63,254 nt of DNA from Capsaspora owczarzaki ATCC 30864 (lineage: Eukaryota; Opisthokonta; Filasterea). Where the stretch lies: contig NW_011887295.1 in NCBI RefSeq assembly GCF_000151315.2, positions 2,078,249 through 2,141,502 of the forward strand, read 5' to 3'. Position 1 is the first letter of the stretch. Every line of letters begins with the position of its first letter. Below the pieces are notes generated by a model. That model was not told where the DNA came from. It searched no databases and saw only the letters and a list, made by a program, of their open reading frames with translations. Below are positions 1 through 11,000 of the stretch, piece after piece. The position numbers and the translations under genes were made by a program.

Positions 1-244
1 TGCGATAGCACATATACCAAAATCAAGAAACCGCGTCTTCGATAGACAACCATGCAACCGCAAACAGTGAAAGCTTTACGTCGCTGTCTTCTGTTCAAAG
101 ACTGTTGATGCTGGAGTTGATGTTGGTCGTTGTAGGTGTTGTATGGTTTTTTCAGCTAAACACAATTTGATTCTCTTTCACAAAACAACGTAAACTGGAC
201 ATTTTCATCAGCGCGCAAAAGAAAACCAGCCCATGGGTTTTTTG

Positions 245-2032
245 TTATTCATAACCTTGGAACATGGTGGCAATTGACCAGTCTGTTGGCAAGGTGTATG
301 GTTGCGAAATGCTGACGCCGTCGTTCGTGATGACTGCCATTTCGTACTGGTTCCAGGAGCGAGCATCGCGGTAGTACATGACCTTCAAGCACTCGTTGAT
401 GACTGTTTGCGCTTGCTCGAGGGTCATGTTGGGATTTGCGGCATAAGCATCGCGCATCAAAGGCAACGCCATGTATGCGCCATAGCCGGTCGCAATGTGA
501 TTTTCTGTGTAAGCAACGCCGACCTTGTCGACCGTTCCTAGGAATCTGGGAGAGGAGAAGAGAAGAGAGGAAAGGAAGCATAGTGAGATTACAATGCAAC
601 ACACAAAAAAAAGCACAAGAAGATCTGACAATTTCAAAAAAAGGGGGGGTTGTTGTGCCCGCATAAAATTTTCTGAGTCTCAGGGGTTGTCGAAACAGAA
701 ACTCAACAGTGGGCTGGGGGTTGATCTGCGCAGCGGAAATGTGGGTGGCACACTGTCGGAAAATTTGACAATGAGGGTTGGCTTTGACCCGCTCCCGAAG
801 AAGCAAGACAAAATTTCCGGGCATGAGGGATGGGGGGTGGTCATCAAGGCATTGTGTGTGCGTGTGTGTGTGCGTGTGTGTGTGCGTGTGTGTGTGCGTG
901 TGTGTGGGTGGGGGAAGGGGGACGAGCGTGATGAAGAAATTCAGACAAGAAAAAAAAAAAAACTTACGGTTGGCCGTTGGACGAGCCAGCAACAACAAAA
1001 GTGTTCCAAAGAGGATCAATCTTGGAGCGGCGATTGTACATGACACGGCTCAAGTAGCTAAAGATGGAGGACGATGACAATTGGTGGCCATCGTTGACGC
1101 ACTCGTCTTCAATTCTGTAGGCCAACACAAAATCGTGAGAAAACGGGACGAAACACTTCAAAAAAAAAAAAAAAAAAGCAGAGACGTGCAATCTGACACC
1201 TACACCAAATCATCCAAAGTCTTCTTGACGTATTGATAGTCGGCATAGTCGCCAGACATGGCGAGGAGCGTCTTGCTGCCAACCGTGTTCATGCGCGAAA
1301 TGTTTCGGAACTTGGCAAGGCTGCCGTACGAGCCGCACGTGTCTGCAGCGACGACGACGCCGCCAGCGTACTTGATGGCGAGCACTGAGGTGCCAGTGAC
1401 GATCGGGTTTCTGCAAGGTGAAGCGGGAGGAGGGCACAGGCAGTGAGTGAGCATGGTTGGGGGGGGGACGTTGCGTTCTCATGGGATGAGTGTCGTTATT
1501 ACACATCGCCATCACTAATACTATCATCATCATCATGAGCATCATCATCATGAGCATCATCGTCAAAGCGACCAAAAGAGAAAAAAAAAAACTGTTGTTT
1601 CGAGATTTCGCAATGTGCACGATTGGAAAGGCGAGCAGAGGAGGGGTCAGCCGCTTCCCCCCCCCCGAAGTGAAGGGAGAACGTGTGGCCAGAGTCAAGA
1701 CAAACAAGAACGCAGCGTCGGCATCGGCGGCAATCCAAACAGAAACACCCCTCCATCAAAGAGAGAGAAAAAAAAAAAAAAAAAGATCGCGAAACTTTTC
1801 GTTTTCTTTTTTTCTCTTCCTTTTGCTCTTTCCCTTCCATCAATGGTGCCGCTGCTTCACTGCATGTATGTTGGCATTACGATGTGTGTCGGGTGGGTCC
1901 GTCTGTGGCCGGTGCTGAGAGCGGGCGCATTGCGTTGGACGCAGCAGCAGAGGCAGAGGACGGCCGGTTGAGATTCATGGCCATTGCTGGCATGAACGTA
2001 TTGCGCTCAAACGAAAGCCCAGTGCCGGACAT
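245..2032 (-). CDS. PSMB4: 20S proteasome subunit beta type-4 (PSMB4, beta7)
   Basis: Four exons on the minus strand: 2032-1881, 1410-1204, 1114-968 and 545-245. All have GT..AG introns and consistent phase, giving 268 residues, the usual size for this subunit. It is a structural, non-catalytic beta subunit of the 20S core particle. Recognition rests on the conserved block starting [14 protein letters not shown], then [14 protein letters not shown] and SGDYADYQY in exon 2, [12 protein letters not shown] in exon 3, and [19 protein letters not shown] and YYRDARSWN in exon 4. These follow human PSMB4 almost residue for residue. The N-terminal 50 residues are a Ser/Ala-rich propeptide-like segment. 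The usual catalytic N-terminal threonine is absent, as expected for beta7. Intron 3 (546-967) holds a GT microsatellite. The start is the first ATG in the exon whose phase fits exon 2. Confidence 0.95.
853..907. repeat. (GT)n microsatellite in PSMB4 intron
   Basis: About 55 bp of alternating TG/CG dinucleotides lie inside the last PSMB4 intron. It is a simple repeat and useful only as a marker. Confidence 0.9.
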
Positions 2033-2517
2033 TGTGTTGACGGGGAAAGGACGACTGAAGGAAACTTGAAGTGTAAGTGTACCAAAACACACACACATAG
2101 AACGATAATGATGGGTGTGTATGTAATGATGGTGGGATGGAAACAATGTACGTGGAAATGGAACTCGAATGAGGAGCAGCAGAGTTGAAATCCGACGAAA
2201 AAACGTGGCCAAAAATGCTCAGACTTGCTCAATCCGCTCGCTCTCAGCGAACTAGATCTAGATCTAGAGTCAATAATTACAAGAGCAATGCAACACTCAC
2301 TTCACCTCAACGCACTGAACTCAACTCAACTCAAGCCACTCGCCTTCGGAATATTATTCAACAAAGAAAAATGGCGCAATGCATTGAAACCAATGGCAAA
2401 CCAATGAGAATTCGCGCCCTTGGTCCATCTCAGAAACCCAAAAACGGACAAGCTGGTTCGCCTTCAGTCTTGATTTTCCTTCAGCAGGCGTTATTTGCGA
2501 GAAAAACAACCAAAACC

Positions 2518-3454
2518 ATGATGAACAAGGCTGTGCCAACGCTCGCCGTGCTGGTCGCCCTGGCAATGGCCATTGGGTCGGTCGGCGTTGCTGACGCGCA
2601 CTCGACGCACTACCCGCACCTGAAATACCTCGTGGGCAACGCGAGCGCGTGCCAGGACGTCGACCAGGTTCCCATCCTCAGCTACCACGTCCACATTCTC
2701 TTGTACGACGCAAAAACGTGTGGGGCGGGGGCGGGGATTGGAGTGACTTGTAGTTGTTTTGTCTTGGGTGGCGATTCGCACCGACCCTTTCCACACTCAC
2801 ATGCTTGCTCCGTGTTTGCGTACTTGCGCATTGTCTGTGTTTGCTTGACACGCCTCTGTCCTACTTGCTGCATGCGTCGCGGGGGGGGGCGGGGAAATTG
2901 CAGTTGGCAGAACAACGAAAAGTCAACCGCCGACGCACTTGCTTTGCGCCAGGTCGCCATGGACCACTTCAACCTGACAAACGCGCCACTGTGCACTGGT
3001 AACTATGAGCTATTTTGTTCCACCCGTGCAAAGTTGTATTCAGGAGATTTGCGTGAAACTCAACCGCTTGTTGGGTTTTGTGGCAGGGCTGTTTGACCAG
3101 GGTCGCCTGTGCGCCTTCGAACCTGACATGGTGCCCGCCGGTCCGTTCGTCGTTGCACAGTGGTCGTTCTACTTTACAACCGAGCAGACAGGTTTGATCA
3201 TTCCCTGGTTCCTCCAGCACCACGGTATGGGCAAAGCGTGTGACTTTGTGCAGGTTGTTTGTGGACTCGATTGTTTTTTGGTTGTTTGCCGACTCAAATT
3301 ATGCATCTCCACCATCTTCTCAGAGCCCTTCACTGTGCTCTTCCACCCGAATACTGGCTGCGAAATCGAGGACCACACCACATGGGCGGTGTGGGGTGGC
3401 CGGCCGGGCGAGATCGACACCTCGTTCCTGACACACGAGGAACCTGGAAACTAA
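2518..3454 (+). CDS. Secreted DOPA-4,5-dioxygenase-family protein
   Basis: Four exons: 2518-2717, 2904-2998, 3087-3224 and 3324-3454. Phases agree and the product is 187 residues. Two ATGs are adjacent; the first is used. The N-terminus (MMNKAVPTLAVLVALAMAI, then ADA) is a good signal peptide. The mature part carries SYHVHILLYD near residue 60, then FDQGRLCAFEPDMVP, GPFVVAQWSFYF, FTVLFHPNTGCEIEDHT and WAVWGGRP. These are the hallmarks of the small DOPA-dioxygenase/DODA family, in which histidines of HVH and HPNTGCEIEDH bind a metal and extradiol ring cleavage is proposed. Substrate is not predictable. Secretion is an oddity, because the fungal betalain enzyme and most bacterial members are cytosolic. 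Confidence 0.85.
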
Positions 3455-4852
3455 CGCCCCCACCCACAAGGAAATCACTCGACCGCGTTTCAGTGGTTGG
3501 ATAGAAGTCGTGAATATTGTCGGTTGTGGAGGTTTTTTTGGTCTGAGTTTTGTGCCCGCCAGTGACGGCGGCGGCCGAAATGAGGGAATTGACCAGATTT
3601 TGCATGCCCTCGGTTTGTGATTGAACTTTGCCCTGTTGGACAATACAGTACGCCTCTCTTTTGCCATACTTTTGTTGTAAAACTGTTTTCAAGTGTTGTT
3701 GCATTCTACCGCGTTGCGCTCGCTCAGGTTGTTGGATGAAACTGTTGTTCGAAATTTTGGGAAATTCGAAACTGGACTAATTTCGTGATGCTGAGGCGTT
3801 CCATCCCCTATTTCACCTCAATAGCATAGTTTTGCAGTAGTTGTATTATGCCACTCAAAGAATTGGCCGCAGGAGGCATCTGTGAAAACGCGGCCTGGTA
3901 CAGTCATGACGCAACTCGCCCAACTGAAATTGTTGTCCAAAGTCGATCATAGTTTTGACAAATGCATGCTCTCTGCCAAATAGCTGTTTTCTCATGTCAA
4001 AATAGTAACACTATATCACAACATTGTTTGCTAAAAGTCCGAACACTTGCACAGGATTTGATGACTGAACAGATCACAGCTGCGGTTTCGCTGCCGTTCA
4101 AAATCTGTTTATTCCCCCCACCCAAACCCCAATTACTCATCTCTGCCCCGGGTCCAGGCCTTGGAGCCACGATGCGAATAGGCACTTGGATCAAGTTGTG
4201 CAACTTGATCTGATTGATTCATGTCTCTTAATCAACAGTTCGGCTATTTCAAGCACAAACACCCTTCACTCCTTTTTTTGTATCCTGTCAACTTTTTCCA
4301 ATCGAATCCTTTTGTAAGCACGCATGCCTCGACAGAAATCGCGCTCTACAAGCACAATACAATACACCGACGTTTGCGTTCTCCGGCTTTGGGAAACCCG
4401 CTGCTGTCGGCGAGGCGTCGCTTTGTGTGTGAACGAGGGTTTTGGATGGAGGGTTTGACATTGACCAAAAAAAAAAACAAAAAAAAAAAATAATCCCGAA
4501 CGACATTCTGATCTACGCCCGCTGGCTTCGCAACCAGATACTGCGACGGCTTGGATGTACGACAACAAACAAAAAAGCGCGCACACAGCTGCTCAGTGGA
4601 AAAAAAGTCCCAAAAGCAGCCATCTCAGGAACACTGACAGGAGCTGTCAAGCTCGTTATGGCAATGAGATCTGACCTCGCGCTTGACTCCCCCCTCCCTG
4701 TCAACCGCCCCCGCCTCGAGCCTGGAGCGTCTGCTGTCCTCGACGTACCTTGCAATTGCAGACACTATGTGCTGCACAGCGTGTGAAGGGCTATGTCTCG
4801 AGCAACAGCAGTCGCCGCATGGTGATTTCGCATTGGGGGTCACCCTTTTCCG

Positions 4853-4884
<32 letters not shown>

Positions 4885-5092
4885 GTTTTTCAAAGATCAT
4901 TCCGTGCACCTTTTCGCTTCCCTTGTTCAAGCCTGGGCTTGGCTGTGCAACCCCGCTCACTTGTGTGACTGGTTTGACAGGGTCTACCTTCTGAGAGCCA
5001 AGCACTCTCCCCCTCCGAACCACTCACCAAACAACAAGCCACAAAAACCGCCTTTTTCGCTGCCAGATTCATCATTCTTGGCTTCTTCCGCC
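3455..5092. other. Intergenic region, no supported gene
   Basis: The 1.6 kb between the dioxygenase and the GPCR has no convincing gene. A 124-codon minus-strand ORF (3704-3330) partly overlaps the dioxygenase tail in antisense and resembles nothing I know. A poly(T) tract lies at 4854-4883. The last 200 bp probably contain the promoter and 5' leader of the GPCR gene. Confidence 0.6.
4854..4883. repeat. Poly(T) tract
   Basis: About 28 consecutive T. Such tracts recur through the window in introns and intergenic DNA. There is no flanking element structure to suggest a retroposon tail. Confidence 0.85.
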
Positions 5093-8000
5093 ATGATGGC
5101 TCACACTGGCAGGTCGGCACTGTCTGCCTGGGCGCTGGTGCTGCTGCTGCTGCTGGCAGTTGTCTTTGCCAGCAACCATGCTGCGGCCGACGACGAGGTC
5201 CCCGATGCATGCGACGCGTGCTCGTGTCAAGGCTCGCCGCTGGTCGTCAAGAGCTGCTGGACCAATCTGACAAGCATTCCGGCCAACATCCCGCTCACTG
5301 CGACCATTCTGTAAGCGGCCCAACGTTTCTGTCAGGGCACTCGGCGTTATTCCAGAGGCTACTTGAAATTTTTTGTTGACATGGTGGTCCTGGGGGTTGA
5401 TGTGTCAAACCTCATGCGGCTCACGCAGCGCACTTCTGCTTGGCGTTTCGCAGGTACTTTCAAAAGACGTCCATTACAAGCATTGCCCCATATGCGTTTT
5501 CTGGCATGTCCTCGCTCACTCGGATGTAAGCATTGGACATGACTTTTTTTTTTTTCTTGTTTTCCAACACCCAATTGGCAATTTGCTGTGCCACTCACCT
5601 GCTCGTTTCCCAGCTACCTGTACAACTCCCAGATTACCGAAATTGCATTGAATGCGTTTGCAGGTCTCCCAGCTCTCCAACTTCTGTACGTTTTGCAGCG
5701 TTTTTGGTATGACTGACTACCAGTCGCCGATGGAAGCTCATTGCTTTGTTCTTCACGTCTCCAATCGGGACAGGCACCTGTCGAACAATCCGATCACAAG
5801 TCTCCCCGACTACGGCTTCTCGTCTCTCTCATCCGTGAGCGAATTGTAAGTGTGATTCGTGGTTGAGCATTCCAGAGTTGTTGCAGAACGCTGTAGATCA
5901 AATCGCAATGCGCTGAACCGCTCACACAATATGCCTCGGCTTCTGAGCAGATACCTGGCCAACACCCAACTGACAACACTTTCAGCCCATGCGTTTGACG
6001 GCATGTCCTCCTTGACCTATCTGTACGATCGAACTTGAGTTGACGGTTTGGTTGGGGGTCATTTTGCCAATCTCATTTTCGCATCCTGTGCCTGATCCTT
6101 CCACTTGAAAACCTCCTCTTTGTTTTTTCAATACTTCCTAGATACCTTGCTGGTAATTTGGTTTCATCGGTTGCTCCCAACACCTTCAGCAGCTTGTATT
6201 CGCTCCGATTTTTGTGAGTTGCAACAACATGGCCCAACAGATCTGGCTTTGAAGCAATGCTCGCTAACATGCTTGAATGCAGGCACCTGTTCAATACTAA
6301 GCTGACCACGCTGCCAGTCGATGCAATTGGCGGCCTTTCTGCGCTTGAAGAGTTGTAAGCGTCTGCACCGGTTGCGGAAAACGGTGAATTCGTAACCCTA
6401 ACCCTGACCTCGATTCACCAGGCACTTGTACCGGTCCAACATTGCGTCTATCCCACCCAATGCATTCATGGGCCTCAACCTCATCTCGCTTCGAGTCTTG
6501 TAAGTGTTCAGCGCGTTGTAAGTCTGTGTTTGAGCGAGCGCACAACTGACCACACATAACTTTGGCCAGAACCTTGTCCAGAGGACTTATCACGAGCCTT
6601 CCATCCAATGCCTTCAACGGCATGAGCTCGTTGACCTCGCTGTAAGTTGAAGGCGCGCGGATGATCATGAAACCCACTGCGGCTTGCAATTCACGCTTTT
6701 GCCTTCCCAATCAGATCTTTGAATGGCAATCCTATTACCAGCTTTACGGATACAGCGTTTGCGGGACTCTTTTCATTGACCCTACTGTACGAATCTTTTG
6801 TCGCGTCTGTTTCTTGCAGCGCGTTGTTGTTGTTGTTGCCAGCGATCACCCTCTCCACTCACCCACACAAACAGCAATTTGTACTCGACGCAGATTACAA
6901 GCATTCCCGCAAATGCGTTTGCCGACTTGTACTCGCTGAATGTTCTGTAAGCACTTGCTGATGAACTCGTTCGGAAAGGATGCATGTATGCTCTCTCGGC
7001 GGTTTACAAAAAAACAGGTGCTCATTATGCTCTCATCGCAGAAACCTGTTCTCAAACCAAATCACCAACATTCCGTCCGAAACGTTCACCGCTCTGAGCG
7101 CGCTGACCCAATTGTGAGTCAGCGTGCTATTGTCGTGGTTGGTTGGACTTTTGAATTTCTAGCTCACTTGTTGTTGCTGGTTGCCAGGAACATGGTCGGC
7201 ACTCGGATTACAAGCATTCCCGATAACGCCTTCAACGGACTTTCTTCCCTGACCATGCTGTAAAGAAAGAGAGAGAGAGAGAGACAGAGAGCGCGAGAGA
7301 AAGAAACAATTCCATCTTCAAGTTTATGCACAGCATGAGAGGGCATCAAGGCTCACACACCAGTTCTGCAACACAGGTCTTTGAGCAATGGCAACATTAC
7401 GAGCGTCGGACAAAACGCCTTTGGTGGATTGTTCTCCCTGACAACTCTGTAACCACTTGCGTTTTTGGCATTGTCAATCTATGTACTGTACTTTCGCCTG
7501 GAACTGCTAAGCAACAGACACTCACTGGTCAACCAAACATGCACGTCACCTTTTCGATCGCAGTGAGCTGTACGGCAACCCATTTACCACACTGCCCCCC
7601 GGCTCGTTTTATGGCCTGAGCAGTTTGACCAGCTTGGGACTACAAGCAAAGAACTTTGGTGGGGTGGCACCTCCCAGCACATACGGTCCTTACCCGAATT
7701 TCACAAGTACGGTCTGCTGCATGCAGTTGTAGCGCTGTTTGTTGTTGAGATTCCACCACTATGCTGACGGCAAAATTTTGCCCACAGACTGCGACGCTTC
7801 GTGCCAGACTTGCTTCAACGGAACTGCGAGCGATTGCTGCCCCGACAACTGCCTCCGCTGCACTGCCAGTGTTTGCATCCAATGCTACTCGAGTTACGTA
7901 TTGTTTGCAGGCAATTGTTTGACCGAAGCGGATGCTGCCATCTCCGCTTCGGCTGTGTCCGCCTCTGTCGCATCAGCATCCTCAGCCTCCGCATCTGTCG

Positions 8001-11000
8001 CATCGCAAGCGAGTGACGCTAGTTCTGCAACTGCCGCCGCAACCAGCTTGGCATCCCAAGCGACCCTTTCTGCAGCGTCTCAGGCTTCTGCTGAAGCAGC
8101 ATCACTTGCATCCGCTTCCTCCGCATCTTTGGCCTCAGCCGCGACTGCCTCTTCAGCATCGGCTGCCACAGCAGCGTCCGCGAGCTCGGATATGGCAGCG
8201 ACAGCATCGCTCGCCTCCGCCGCATCGACCGCATCCGCTTCAGCCGCTTCCTTTTCATCAGCTGAGATTGCATCTTCCGCGTCGATGGCCTCGGCATCGA
8301 TTGCTTCGGCTTCGAGTGCGTCAATTGCATCCGCCTCTTCGGCGAGCGACGCATCTCTCGCCTCTGCTGCCTCAACCGCATCCGCTTCAGCTGCGTCCTT
8401 TGCTTCCGCAGAATTTGCTTCGACTGCGTCCATGGCCTCCGCTTCGATTGCATCCGCATCATCGGCAAGTGACGCATCACTGGCTTCCGCAGCTGCAGCA
8501 GCTTCTGCCAGTTCTGATATGGCAGCGACAGCGTCGCTCGCCTCTGCTGCCTCTACCGCATCCGCTTCAGCTGCGTCCTTTGCATCCGCCGAATTTGCTT
8601 CGACTGCATCCATGGCCTCCGCTTCGATTGCATCCGCATCATCGGCAAGTGACGCATCACTGGCTTCCGCAGCTGCAGCAGCTTCTGCCAGTTCTGATAT
8701 GGCAGCGACAGCGTCGCTCGCCTCTGCTGCCTCTACCGCATCCGCTTCAGCTGCGTCCTTTGCATCCGCCGAATTTGCTTCGACTGCATCCATGGCCTCG
8801 GCATCGATTGCTTCGGCTTCGAGTGCGTCAATCGCATCGGCATCTTCAGCCAGTGATGCATCTGTCGCCTCTGCCAGCTCTGATTTGGCAGCGACAGCGT
8901 CGCTCGCTTCTGCATCGACCGCATCCGCTTCAGCTGCGGCACTTGCATCCGCTGAAGTCGCTTCGACTGCCTCAATGGCTTCCGCATCGATTGCTTCGGC
9001 TTTGAGCGCATCCGTTGCATCCGCATCATCGGCGAGTGACGCATCGCTGGCTTCCGCAGCTTCTGCCAGTTCTGACATGGCAGCGACAGCGTCGCTCGCT
9101 TCTGCCGCATCGACCGCATCCGCTTCAGCTGCGGCACTTGCATCCGCTGAAGTCGCTTCGACTGCCTCAATGGCTTCCGCATCGATTGCTTCGGCTTTGA
9201 GCGCATCCGTTGCATCCGCATCATCGGCGAGTGACGCATCGCTGGCTTCCGCAGCTTCTGCCAGTTCTGACATGGTAGCGACAGCGTCGCTCGCCTCCGC
9301 TGCCTCGACCGCATCCGCTTCTGCTGCATCCTTTGCATCCGCTGAAATTGCATCTGCCGCGTCGATGGCCTCCGCGTCCATTGCTTCTGTTTCCTCCGCA
9401 AGTGACGCATCGCTGGCTTCAGCAGCTTCCGCAACGTCTGCATCTGCAGCCTCCGCTGCCTTTATCGCATCACTCGCATCCGCAGCTTCTGAAAGCGCCG
9501 TTTCTGCTTCGTCTGCTTCGGCTCTCTCCGCATCGTCTGTCTCTGCCGTTTCTGTGTCCCAAGAATCTGCCGCGTCCATTTTCGCGGCTTCGGTTTCTTC
9601 CGTTTCTGCTGAATCTGTTTCGTCAGTTTCTGCAGCATCGGTCGCTTCAGTTTCTGCGGCATCCGTTTCTTCGGTTTCTGCTGCATCTGTCTCATCCGTA
9701 TCGGCAGCATCCGTCTCATCTGTGTCTGCTGAATCCGTCTCGTCTGTTTCTGCGGCTTCTATCTCCTCGGTTTCAGCCGAATCCGTCTCGTCAGTTTCAG
9801 CTGCTTCTGTATCCTCAGTTTCTGCGGCATCCGTCTCGTCCATTTCTGCGGCATCCGTCGCGTCAGTTTCAGCTGCATCTGTTGCGTCTGCTTCTGCCGC
9901 TTCCGTCTCCTCGGTCTCGGTAGCATCCATCTCCTCGGTATCGGCAGCTTTCATCTCCTCGGTGTCAGCAGCATCAGTCTCGTCAGTTTCCGCAGCATCC
10001 GTCTCGTCCGTTTCTGCCGCTTCAGTCTCCTCGGTCTCAGCTGCTTCCGTCTCTTTAGTTTCAGCAGCATCGGTTGCTTCTGCTTCTGCCGCTTCCGTCT
10101 CCTCAGTTTCTGCTTCCTCAGTTTCTGTTGCTTCTGCTTCCTCAGTTTCCGCAGTTTCTGTTTCCTCAGTTTCTGCTGCTTCTGCTTCCTCAGTTTCCGC
10201 AGTTTCTGCTTCCTCAGTTTCTGCTGCTTCTGCTTCCTCAGTTTCCGCAGTTTCGGCTTCCTCAGTTTCTGCTGCTTCGGCTTCCTCAGTTTCTGCTGTT
10301 TCGCTTTCCTCAGTTTCCGCTGCTTCTGCAGCATCTGCCTCTTCCGTCGCTGCTGCCGTGCTCGCATCCGTTTCATCCGTTTCGGCAGGCTCCGTATCAT
10401 CAGCTTCCGCTGCCTCAGTGTCCTCAGTGTCGGTTGCGTCCGCGTCATCTGTCTCTGCATTGTCAGCCTCGTCGGTTTCTGCGGCTTCTGCTTCATCCGT
10501 CTCGGCCGCGTCTGTTTCTTCAAAGGATGCAGTTTCCTCTTCGTCTGCCCTGGCCGCTATGGCGGCTTCGATTTCTTCAGTCCCACTCGTTTCAGCTGCC
10601 TCAGCGTCGTCAGTTTCAGCAGCCTCTGTGTCTTCCGTCTCAGCGGCGTCTGCGTCTTCGGCGTCTGCACAATCGGCTGCTTCAGTGGCCTCTGTTGCAA
10701 TGGCTTCGATCAACTCCGTGTCGTCCGTTTCAGCCGCTTCTGCTGCATCGGTTTCTGCCGCTTCGGTGTCGTCGGTCTCTGGCGCATCGGTGTCTTCTGT
10801 TTCTGCAGCATCAAAGTCTTCTGTTTCGGCAGCGTCCGTCTCTTCAGCGCTTGCACTGTCTTCGTCTTCTGCCATTGCTGCCATGGCCGCTTCCGTTGCC
10901 TCCGCGTCTTCGGTTTCGGCTGCATCCGCTTCTTCCGTCTCGGCTGCGTCCTTCTCCTCTGCCTCGGCCGCATCCGCTTCGTCTGTGTCTGCGCAGTCAG

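Noticed and set aside
3330-3704. 124-codon minus-strand ORF
   Set aside because: Its second half is antisense to the last exon of the dioxygenase gene; the first half looks plausible in composition but has no family match or splice support.
6390-6408. CCCTAA-like telomeric repeat
   Set aside because: Only about two and a half units inside an LRR intron; too short to mean an internal telomere.
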